DNA from: Bacteroidota bacterium
GTDB lineage: Bacteria; Bacteroidota; Bacteroidia; B-17B0; Aurantibacillaceae
Length of the DNA stretch: 7,406 nucleotides
Assembly (NCBI GenBank): GCA_005800865.1
Contig: SYEI01000306.1
Coordinates: 1-7,406, forward strand
Direction: 5' to 3'
Shown: positions 1 through 5,801 of the stretch, in pieces
Numbering within the stretch: position 1 is the first letter of the stretch
How the letters are laid out: every line of letters starts with the position of its first letter
Translations under genes and position numbers: made by a program
The notes under the pieces: model-generated
Told to the model about the DNA's origin: nothing
The model's database searches: none
Seen by the model: the letters and a program-made list of their open reading frames with translations, nothing else

Positions 1-771
1 CAAGAAATTTTAGAATTTTTAGAAGAAAAACATTTTACTAATAAACAAATTTTAGAAATGGGCACTTACATTTCTTATCACGGAGATGATCAATGTGGAA
101 ATGAATTAATGAACTTATGTATCGCAAAAAATGATAGCATCACGGCTGGCGATTGGCATGCCTACTCCGTTCAAAACACCAAACATGGAAACTATACAGA
201 AGCAATACAAGCACTTGAAAAAAGTTTAGCTATTAATGCTAAAGAAATGGAAGGCTATTACGGCTGGGTATTATTGTATTATTATAGAGATTATGAAAAA
301 TCGTTAAAGCACTTAAACCATTACGATGATTTAACGCCGCAGGATGTGGATGCGCCCGTAGGAGAAAACATCCATTTTTTAAAAGGGCTTTGTTATTACC
401 AATTAGGACAATACCAAAATGCGATAAAAGAATTTGAATTAAACGAAAAATTTGAAGTCAATCATTTCGGACAAAAAAACTGTAACACTTATATTTATTT
501 TTATATAGCACGTAACTATGAAAAACTAAATGATTTAAAGAAAGCAGAAACCTTTTATAAAAAAGCCATCAAACAATCTCAATTTCCTATTGAAGCTAAT
601 TTTTATTTAGGATTGCTTTACAAACAATCAAATAAACTAGAACTCAGTAAAAAACATATTGAAAAATCGCTTAAAGACATTAAACTTGGTTATAAACAAC
701 AAGATATTTATGTGGAGTTATTTGATGAAGTTTATCAAACCCAAATAGAAGAAGCTTTGAATAACAAGTAA
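1..771 (+). CDS. Tetratricopeptide-repeat protein, 5'-truncated by the window edge
   Basis: The reading frame is open from base 1, so this is the 3' part of a longer gene. The ATG at 58 is probably an internal methionine, because the 19 codons before it (starting QEILEFLEEK) also look like helical coding sequence. Counting that ATG as residue 1, about five helix-turn-helix repeats of TPR type can be traced: about 34-62 (GNYTEAIQALEKSLAINA), 66-94, 105-132 (GQYQNAIKEFE), 146-175 (LKKAETFYKKAIK) and 180-206. No signal peptide or membrane segment is visible, but the true N-terminus is missing. TPR arrays are protein-binding scaffolds, so the partner and role cannot be read from sequence. The stop is 30 bases before the zinc-ribbon gene, which suggests co-transcription with it and the GH3 gene. 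The TPR call is strong; a specific function is not supportable. Confidence 0.85.
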   Translation, partial: QEILEFLEEKHFTNKQILEMGTYISYHGDDQCGNELMNLCIAKNDSITAGDWHAYSVQNTKHGNYTEAIQALEKSLAINAKEMEGYYGWVLLYYYRDYEKSLKHLNHYDDLTPQDVDAPVGENIHFLKGLCYYQLGQYQNAIKEFELNEKFEVNHFGQKNCNTYIYFYIARNYEKLNDLKKAETFYKKAIKQSQFPIEANFYLGLLYKQSNKLELSKKHIEKSLKDIKLGYKQQDIYVELFDEVYQTQIEEALNNK

Positions 772-801
772 TCTTCGTTACCTTTAGTAAAATTAATAAC
801 T

Positions 802-1014
802 ATGGCTACTAACTACTTAATTTGTGATAATTGTCAGCATAAAAATACAGTAACTTCAGAACGTATTGTGTTTTGCAAAGGCTGTCAAAAAAAACTAGCT
901 AATAATTATTTAGATTGGAAGAAAGGAAAATTCAATTCTCCATTGGAAGAGAAAAAAAATATATTTCAAGGAACTGTCAATCAAAGTTTATTTAAAAACA
1001 AAACAATCATCTAG
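802..1014 (+). CDS. Small zinc-ribbon protein (70 aa), function unknown
   Basis: The product is a short cytoplasmic-looking protein with two CxxC pairs, C8-x2-C11 and C25-x2-C28, spaced 13 residues apart. This is the usual geometry of a treble-clef or zinc-ribbon metal site. The knuckle (ICDNCQHKN ... FCKGCQKKL) is followed by a basic segment with a DWKKGKF motif at about residues 38-44 and a polar tail. No signal peptide or membrane helix is seen. I recall longer Bacteroidota proteins that start with a similar ribbon and then add a membrane region. This one stops early, so it may be a minimal or decayed version, but that comparison is from memory. It lies 30 bases after the TPR gene and 4 bases before the GH3 start codon, so translation is probably coupled to GH3. 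Possible roles are nucleic-acid binding or a protein-protein adaptor. The tight operon position and the clean metal site argue that the gene is real. Confidence 0.75.
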   Translation: MATNYLICDNCQHKNTVTSERIVFCKGCQKKLANNYLDWKKGKFNSPLEEKKNIFQGTVNQSLFKNKTII

Positions 1015-1018
1015 TTCT

Positions 1019-2530
1019 ATGGCCATTCTCAATTCAATAGCATCATGGCTCATGAAAAAGCGCATGCACCAAATTGAGCTTTTTATGAAATACCCTAATG
1101 ATGTGCAAGATGAATGGCTGCACGAATTATTAAAATCCGCAAAAGATACCGAGTTTGGAAAATTGCATGGTTTTAAATCTATTAAAAACTACGAGCAATT
1201 TAAACAACAAATTCCAACTCAAGATTATGAATCTTTAAAACCATATATCGAACGTACTCGCCGAGGAGAACAAAACTTATTGTGGGATAGTGAGATTAAA
1301 TGGTTTGCAAAAAGTAGCGGCACTACAGATAAAAGTAAATTTATTCCTGTTAGTAAAGAATTTTTAAATGGTTGCCATTATAATGGCGGGCGTGACATGA
1401 TTACGTTTCAATGCGTGAATAATGCCGACACCAAATTATTTACTGGAAAAAATTTAGCATTGGGAGGAAGTTTTAAAACTGATCAGTTTGGTGAATACAA
1501 TTCTTTTCACGGTGATGTGAGCGCTATTATCATTCAAAACCTACCCATGTGGGCTGAATATTTTAGAGCGCCAGATGTAAACATTGCCTTGATGGAAAAT
1601 TGGGAAGATAAACTCGAGAAAATGGCAACTTCGATGGCAGATGAAAATGTGACCAGTTTAGCGGGCGTACCAAGTTGGATGCTAGTTTTAATTAAACGTA
1701 TTTTAGAATTAAAAAAAGTAGATAACTTAAAAGAAGTTTGGCCAAACCTAGAAGTCTATTTTCATGGTGGTGTAAGTTTTACTCCTTACAAAGAATTGTT
1801 TGACCAATTATTTAATAATAACAAAGTTGCATTTATGCAATTATATAGTGCTTCGGAAGGTTTTTTTGGAATACAAGATGAACGTGTGAGTAATGAAATG
1901 CTATTGATGTTAGATTATGGGATTTACTACGAATTTATTCCGGTGTCAGAATTACAAAAAGAAAATCCTCGCACTTACAATTTATCTGAAGTGCAAAAAG
2001 ACAAAGATTACGCCATGCTCATTACAACTAATGCAGGATTATGGCGTTATCAGGTGGGCGACACTATTCGATTTACGAATTTGAGTCCTTACCGTTTTAT
2101 TATAACAGGAAGAACAAAACAACATATAAATGTGTTTGGCGAGGAATTAATGATTCACAATGCGGAACTTGCTTTAAAAACCGCTTGCGAAAAAACAAAA
2201 GCTCATATTGTTGATTTCACAGTTGCTCCTATTTTCATGAACGAAAATACAGGCGCGCACGAATGGCTCATTGAATTTGAACAAGAACCAAATAACTTAG
2301 ATTTTTTTAAGAGCGTATTAGACGATACCTTAAAACAAATTAACAGCGATTATGAAGCCAAGCGGTTCAATAATTACATTCTTCAATTTCCTGCTATTAA
2401 AGTGTTGCCAAAAGGTTCATTTTACAATTGGCTTAAAATTAATAACCGTTTAGGTGGGCAATTTAAAGTGCCGCGCTTAAATAATGATCGGAAGATTTTA
2501 GAAGATGTATTGAAGAGTGTTACTTTTTAA
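1019..2530 (+). CDS. GH3 family protein (auxin-responsive GH3-like acyl-adenylating enzyme)
   Basis: At 503 aa this is a full-length member of the GH3 family, part of the ANL adenylating superfamily. Plant members activate a carboxylic acid with ATP and join it to an amino acid; the substrate of bacterial members is generally unknown. The three nucleotide-binding motifs are visible in order: a phosphate-binding loop KSSGTTDKSKF (residues 98-108, SSGTT at 99-103), YSASEG (276-281), and YQVGD (344-348) followed by GRTKQHINVFGEEL (364-377), the hinge into the small C-terminal domain. AGVPSWM (215-221) and the late KGSFYNWLK segment are also typical. There is no signal peptide, so it should be cytosolic. 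It starts 4 bases after the zinc-ribbon stop codon and is the last gene of the TPR/zinc-ribbon/GH3 run. Its TAA overlaps the stop codon of the opposite-strand gene. The family call is very secure; the acyl and amine substrates cannot be inferred. Confidence 0.93.
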   Translation: MAILNSIASWLMKKRMHQIELFMKYPNDVQDEWLHELLKSAKDTEFGKLHGFKSIKNYEQFKQQIPTQDYESLKPYIERTRRGEQNLLWDSEIKWFAKSSGTTDKSKFIPVSKEFLNGCHYNGGRDMITFQCVNNADTKLFTGKNLALGGSFKTDQFGEYNSFHGDVSAIIIQNLPMWAEYFRAPDVNIALMENWEDKLEKMATSMADENVTSLAGVPSWMLVLIKRILELKKVDNLKEVWPNLEVYFHGGVSFTPYKELFDQLFNNNKVAFMQLYSASEGFFGIQDERVSNEMLLMLDYGIYYEFIPVSELQKENPRTYNLSEVQKDKDYAMLITTNAGLWRYQVGDTIRFTNLSPYRFIITGRTKQHINVFGEELMIHNAELALKTACEKTKAHIVDFTVAPIFMNENTGAHEWLIEFEQEPNNLDFFKSVLDDTLKQINSDYEAKRFNNYILQFPAIKVLPKGSFYNWLKINNRLGGQFKVPRLNNDRKILEDVLKSVTF

Positions 2531-3420
2531 TAAAACACATTTGGACTCGTATATCCATTTAAATACAATTTCGCTTTTTTTATTTTTTGTTCAGGACGAT
2601 ACAAGTATTGATTCCCCGCTGTATCAATCATCGGCATGTGATAATTTTTAGGTAACACATCATGCAAAGCTTTATTTTGCAATGCATTTCTAATCTTTTC
2701 GGAATCCATCCCAACATTAGCCTGCAAATATTGGCCATATTCATTAGCCCATTTTACTTGTGCACTCAATAAACCATGAGATAAATTTTGATACAAGCCA
2801 CCTTCGGCATTGATATATCCATGACCTCGAAATGAAGAATCATTTTTAACTGCATTCCCTAATTGGCCTGTCCACATAGTAGCATTGATTGCATATTGAA
2901 AATCCTTGGTTTGATACTGCAACAACATCGCGCCTGTTCTAAATCTATCTAATATTGGTTTAGCTAGGATATCATTTTCAGATATAATTGAAAAGTGGTT
3001 AAACTGAAATGCGATAATTCCTGTTACCTGGGAAGTTTTTACTTTATTGCGCCAAATATTGTAACTATAAGCCACTGAATTTTTATAGCCTGTTTGGTTG
3101 CTAATAGAACTCATAAATAAATTCTTTTCAGTTGTTTTAGTCCCGTATCCTATGCAAAATCCCAAAGCTGCATTAAACTCGGTATGTTCGCCTCTAGGTC
3201 CAAGATTTCTGAAATTATCATACACTCTAAAAGACGCATTTATTTGCGCAAAATTATACGCACCATATCCTTGAAAAACAATTCCGAAACGTTGAAAATG
3301 AGTGCCTATTGCACTTACAAAACCAACATTAAAACCATAATGCTTTTCCAATTGCAATTGAGAAAGCATGGTAGAATAAAATCCTATTATTAAAATAATA
3401 CTACATTTTATTCTGTTCAT
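2527..3420 (-). CDS. Secreted beta-rich protein resembling the polymorphic toxin type 23 family
   Basis: The 297-aa product begins with a signal peptide (MNRIKCSIILIIGFYSTMLS, likely cut before Q21), so it is exported to the periplasm or outer membrane. The mature part is glycine- and aromatic-rich with alternating hydrophobic residues, as in beta-strands, and ends in Phe-Tyr like many outer-membrane barrels. Distinctive blocks are SNQTG (107-111), TSQVTG (129-134), SEND (147-150), DRFRTGA (158-164), MWTGQLGN (182-189), SHGLLSAQVKW (214-224), RNALQN (244-249) and HMPMID (261-266). From memory these match Bacteroidota proteins annotated as polymorphic toxin type 23 domain proteins; I could not run a profile search. 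Against a toxin role, there is no long delivery module and no immunity gene beside it. Its gene follows aroK by 3 bases, so it is the last cistron of a kdsB-aroK operon. An envelope or structural role is an equally good reading. Its stop codon overlaps that of the GH3 gene. Confidence 0.7.
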   Translation of the reverse strand: MNRIKCSIILIIGFYSTMLSQLQLEKHYGFNVGFVSAIGTHFQRFGIVFQGYGAYNFAQINASFRVYDNFRNLGPRGEHTEFNAALGFCIGYGTKTTEKNLFMSSISNQTGYKNSVAYSYNIWRNKVKTSQVTGIIAFQFNHFSIISENDILAKPILDRFRTGAMLLQYQTKDFQYAINATMWTGQLGNAVKNDSSFRGHGYINAEGGLYQNLSHGLLSAQVKWANEYGQYLQANVGMDSEKIRNALQNKALHDVLPKNYHMPMIDTAGNQYLYRPEQKIKKAKLYLNGYTSPNVFY

Positions 3421-3423
3421 GTA

Positions 3424-3948
3424 TTATGCAATATGTTTTAAAACTTCATTCTTCAAAGCCTCAATATCAACAGTTACTCCGCTAGTAATAACATCTGCCT
3501 GATTATAAAACTCTTCTCTAACTTTTAAAAGATTTTCGATGTAAAGCAACATCTCTTCATTGGCTTTATCTTTAATCAATGGTCTATCTTGCTTAGCATT
3601 AAACAATCTCTGATATAAAGCTTCAGGACTCATTTTTAAATAAATCAATTTGCCGTTATCTTTCATTAATTTTAGATTATCATTGAAGCATGGTGTTCCA
3701 CCGCCTGTTGCAATAAATGCTTTTACATTATCGTTGATGCATTCTTGCAAAGCCTTTGTTTCAATTTTCCTAAATTCTTCTTCACCAACTTCTTGAAATA
3801 AATCAGTAATTGTTTTATCATGTTGATCTGAGATGTAATCATCTAAATCAATAAAATAATAACCTAGTTCTTTCGCTAGTTTTTTTCCTTGAGTTGTTTT
3901 TCCGCAACCCATAAAACCACATATAAATAATAATTTTTTCTCTTGCAT
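3424..3948 (-). CDS. aroK: Shikimate kinase
   Basis: This cytosolic enzyme phosphorylates shikimate at the 3-hydroxyl with ATP, the fifth step from DAHP to chorismate, feeding aromatic amino acids, folate and quinones. At 174 aa the length is normal for a monofunctional enzyme. The Walker A loop is GFMGCGKT (11-18, Lys17). The shikimate-binding DLDD follows at 34-37 (Asp34, Asp36). Next come EEEFRKIE with Arg60, the GGGTP loop at 82-86, the lid DRPL with Arg122, and Arg144 in REEFY. All expected catalytic and binding residues are present. The ATG shares one base with the kdsB stop codon (TAATG), which supports this start and translational coupling. aroK is the usual name for a standalone enzyme, and aroL would be functionally equivalent. 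Confidence 0.95.
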   Translation of the reverse strand: MQEKKLLFICGFMGCGKTTQGKKLAKELGYYFIDLDDYISDQHDKTITDLFQEVGEEEFRKIETKALQECINDNVKAFIATGGGTPCFNDNLKLMKDNGKLIYLKMSPEALYQRLFNAKQDRPLIKDKANEEMLLYIENLLKVREEFYNQADVITSGVTVDIEALKNEVLKHIA

Positions 3949-4694
3949 TATTTTATATTCATTAATCGTATTACTTTTTCAATATCTTCTGGGGTATCAA
4001 TACAATGACTATCAAAATCAGTCACCACACATTTTACTTTAAAACCATTTTCTAACCAACGCAACTGCTCCAACGACTCCGCGTTTTCTAAAGAAGAAGG
4101 TTGAAGCTTTGTGATTTCTTCCAACACATCCGCTCTGTAAGCATACATTCCAACATGTCTAAAATAAGGATGATGTTTGTGCCATTCTTCTTGTGGTTTT
4201 CCTTTAATAAACGGAATCACCATTCTACTAAAGTATAAAGCCTCCATCTCTTTGTTTAACGTAATTTTCACTTCTCCCATGTCAAATAACACTTCATGCG
4301 AATCCACTGGAATCATCAAAGTAGCTAATTCAGTAGTTCCTGTGCACACTTCGCATAATAAATCAATTTGAGTGGGGTCAATAAAAGGCTCATCGCCTTG
4401 TATATTAATCACATATTCAAAATCATCTTCTATTTTCTGAAAAGCTTCAAAACATCTATCTGTTCCACTTGGATGATTTTCTTTAGTGTAAACAACTTTA
4501 CCTCCAAAAGATTCTACATGTTTATAAATTCGTTCGTCGTCAGTAGCTACTACAACATCAGTAAGTAAAGCAGATTTAGTTGCTTGTTCGTAAACTCGCT
4601 GAATCATACTTTTGCCTAAAATGTCAATTAAGGGCTTTCCTGGAAAACGACTAGAGGCATAACGTGCAGGAATTATTCCTAAAATGGGATTCAT
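3948..4694 (-). CDS. kdsB: 3-deoxy-manno-octulosonate cytidylyltransferase (CMP-Kdo synthetase)
   Basis: The enzyme joins Kdo to CMP from CTP, giving the activated sugar used for the inner core of lipopolysaccharide, so the host has a Gram-negative outer membrane. The 248-aa length is typical. Family motifs appear in order: the nucleotide loop IPARYASSRFPGKPL (8-22), ATDD (50-53), SGTDR (76-80), the metal-binding IQGDEPF (98-104, Asp101), YFSR (154-157), RHVGMYAYR (179-187), LEQLRWLENG (208-217) and a late Asp233 in DTPED. The start is fixed by the short leader before the beta-strand that precedes the nucleotide loop. It is the first gene of a minus-strand operon, overlaps aroK by one base, and is divergent from the DUF1571-like gene across 85 bases. 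No Shine-Dalgarno sequence precedes the ATG. Confidence 0.96.
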   Translation of the reverse strand: MNPILGIIPARYASSRFPGKPLIDILGKSMIQRVYEQATKSALLTDVVVATDDERIYKHVESFGGKVVYTKENHPSGTDRCFEAFQKIEDDFEYVINIQGDEPFIDPTQIDLLCEVCTGTTELATLMIPVDSHEVLFDMGEVKITLNKEMEALYFSRMVIPFIKGKPQEEWHKHHPYFRHVGMYAYRADVLEEITKLQPSSLENAESLEQLRWLENGFKVKCVVTDFDSHCIDTPEDIEKVIRLMNIK

Positions 4695-4779
4695 ATAATA
4701 TGTGTTAAAATTTCTACTAAATTACAAAAATCCCTAAACATTATTTGTAATATCTTAAGCGAAGCTTATCTTCGTAAAC
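4695..4779. promoter_or_regulatory. Divergent intergenic region with promoters for kdsB (minus) and the DUF1571-like gene (plus)
   Basis: These 85 AT-rich bases are the only non-coding DNA between two divergent start codons, so both promoters should lie here or just inside the coding starts. I looked for the Bacteroidota -7 pattern (TA, two bases, TTTG) on both strands and found only partial matches: GATTTTTG on the minus strand and TTATTTG on the plus strand. I therefore do not place either promoter. No ribosome-binding purine run precedes either ATG. The assignment is from gene arrangement rather than from a motif. Confidence 0.45.
4756..4774 (+). other. Two overlapping, mutually exclusive small hairpins in the leader of the DUF1571-like gene
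   Basis: TAAGC-GAA-GCTTA (4756-4768) and CGAAG-CTTAT-CTTCG (4760-4774) are each perfect 5-bp inverted repeats. They share bases, so only one can form at a time. They sit 5 to 23 bases before the ATG at 4780. They could be a weak translational control element or an operator half-site, or simply chance in a short AT-rich spacer. Nothing else in the sequence supports a function. Confidence 0.25.
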
Positions 4780-5676
4780 ATGTATAAATACGTTTTTACT
4801 CTTTTAATAATTATTTCGAGCAATGCTTTTTCTCAGCATTCGAAGAAATATGTGAAGCGTCATTTAGGAGAAAATCAAAAAGAAGTTTCTCACGAACATT
4901 TCAAAGACTTTAAACTGATTACCGACATGCTTGATTCGGCTAAAAAAGTTACTTCTCTGCGATATAACATGAAATCTATAGAACGCATCGAAAGTGGTTA
5001 TGCAACTGCTAGCACCACTGTTAAATTACAATGCCATCCACGAAGATCTTATTTCTTAAACACTCAAAATAAATTAGAAGTACTTTATAATGAGGGAGAA
5101 TTATCAAATAAAGCATTAATTAAGCCCCACGTGTTCCCATATTTTACGGTAAGTCTAGACCCAAGAGGAAATATCATGCGAAAAAACCAACATTTTACCA
5201 TATTAGATATTGGTTTTGATTTTGCTGCTAGAACCATTGCGGTAGCTCTTAGTAAAGAGAAAGATCAAATTGCAAAGCATTTAACTTACGTTGGAAAAGT
5301 GGAGAAAAATAAAATGAATTGTCATTTATTGATTTATGAAAATGTGGATTTTTCTTATCGCGATTATATTGTACAACATAAAGAAACCGTTTCGAGTATT
5401 GCTGGAAAATTGACAGTGAACGATTACATGCTTCGATGCAAAAACAAATTATATGATGACTACGGCTATCTAAAAGAAGGCTCTACGATTAAAATCCCTA
5501 CATTTTATTGTAAAAAGGCCGTGTTTTATGTCGATGAAAAAACCATGCTTCCAATAAGCGTTAGTATTTACGATGAAATTGGCTTATTTGAAACCTACGA
5601 CTTTTTTAATTTAGAAATCAACAAGCCTATTCCAGCAGCTGAATTTAAAAGAGATTTTAAAGGCTATGGTTTCTAG
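4780..5676 (+). CDS. Secreted DUF1571-like (LolA-like fold) protein with a LysM-like insert
   Basis: The 298-aa protein starts with a signal peptide (MYKYVFTLLIIISSNAFS, likely cut before Q19) and has no lipobox cysteine, so it should be a soluble periplasmic protein. Residues about 45-190 resemble DUF1571 proteins of Bacteroidota: an N-terminal helix (LITDMLDSAKKV), then strands including HPRRSYFLN (86-94), LEVLYNEGE (99-107) and FTVSLDPRGNIMRKNQH (122-138). The C-terminal part (AVFYVDEKTMLPISVSIYD, 247-265) is the LolA-like strand pair in which a residue-by-residue conversion of a lipid-binding half-barrel is typical. Between them, residues about 196-243 read as a LysM-like unit (YIVQHKETVSSIAGK, then VNDYML, then LKEGSTIKIPTFY), which suggests peptidoglycan contact. 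Function is unknown. It is transcribed alone, divergent from kdsB and convergent with the S9 peptidase gene. The DUF1571 label is from remembered motif patterns. Confidence 0.75.
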   Translation: MYKYVFTLLIIISSNAFSQHSKKYVKRHLGENQKEVSHEHFKDFKLITDMLDSAKKVTSLRYNMKSIERIESGYATASTTVKLQCHPRRSYFLNTQNKLEVLYNEGELSNKALIKPHVFPYFTVSLDPRGNIMRKNQHFTILDIGFDFAARTIAVALSKEKDQIAKHLTYVGKVEKNKMNCHLLIYENVDFSYRDYIVQHKETVSSIAGKLTVNDYMLRCKNKLYDDYGYLKEGSTIKIPTFYCKKAVFYVDEKTMLPISVSIYDEIGLFETYDFFNLEINKPIPAAEFKRDFKGYGF

Positions 5677-5681
5677 AAATA

Positions 5682-5793
5682 AGAACACGGATTAAGCAGA
5701 TAAAACAGATTAACACTGATTTCAAAACATAAAGTACAAGTGATACGGCAAAAAAACCGCATTAATCGGTAACATCAGTTAACTCCGTGTTCT
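5682..5793. repeat. Intergenic imperfect palindrome built from degenerate GATTAA-type units
   Basis: The gap between two convergent genes carries AGAACACGGA at 5682-5691 and its exact reverse complement TCCGTGTTCT at 5784-5793. Pairing continues inward with TTAA (5692-5695 with 5779-5782, one bulged base at 5783), and ACTGAT (5715-5720) can pair with ATCAGT (5774-5779). Read outward to inward, each arm is a quasi-tandem series of 9-11-base units. The left arm reads cGGATTAAg, cAGATAAAa, cAGATTAAca, cTGATTTca. The right arm, reverse-complemented, reads cGGAGTTAA, cTGATGTTAC, cGATTAATg. A smaller ACCG/CGGT hairpin lies at 5756-5770. It may serve as a bidirectional terminator for the two converging genes, or be a dispersed intergenic repeat; I recall similar unit runs in other bacterial genomes but cannot verify this here. 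Confidence 0.75.
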
Positions 5794-5801
5794 ACTAATT
5801 T

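Noticed and set aside
58..60. ATG as the start of the TPR gene
   Set aside because: The frame is open without a stop back to base 1 and the preceding 19 codons look coding, so the gene most likely begins outside the window.
3184..3393. Plus-strand open frame of 69 codons
   Set aside because: It lies wholly inside the opposite-strand secreted-protein gene, has a low-complexity basic translation and no family features.
2527..3948. Toxin-antitoxin or toxin-immunity locus formed by the type-23-like gene and its neighbour
   Set aside because: The adjacent gene is a complete shikimate kinase with all active-site residues, and no small unassigned gene is next to the putative toxin.
4177..4568. Two plus-strand open frames of 64 and 66 codons
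   Set aside because: Both are antisense to kdsB, whose motifs cover the whole region; their translations show no domain or start signal.
5746..5759. CGG-CAAAAAAA-CCG as a stand-alone terminator
   Set aside because: The stem is only 3 bp and the A-run is in the loop rather than a T-run after the stem, so it is too weak to call.
5682..5793. CRISPR array or IS terminal repeats
   Set aside because: Units are too short, degenerate and irregularly spaced for CRISPR, and there is no transposase or target-site duplication inside or around the palindrome.
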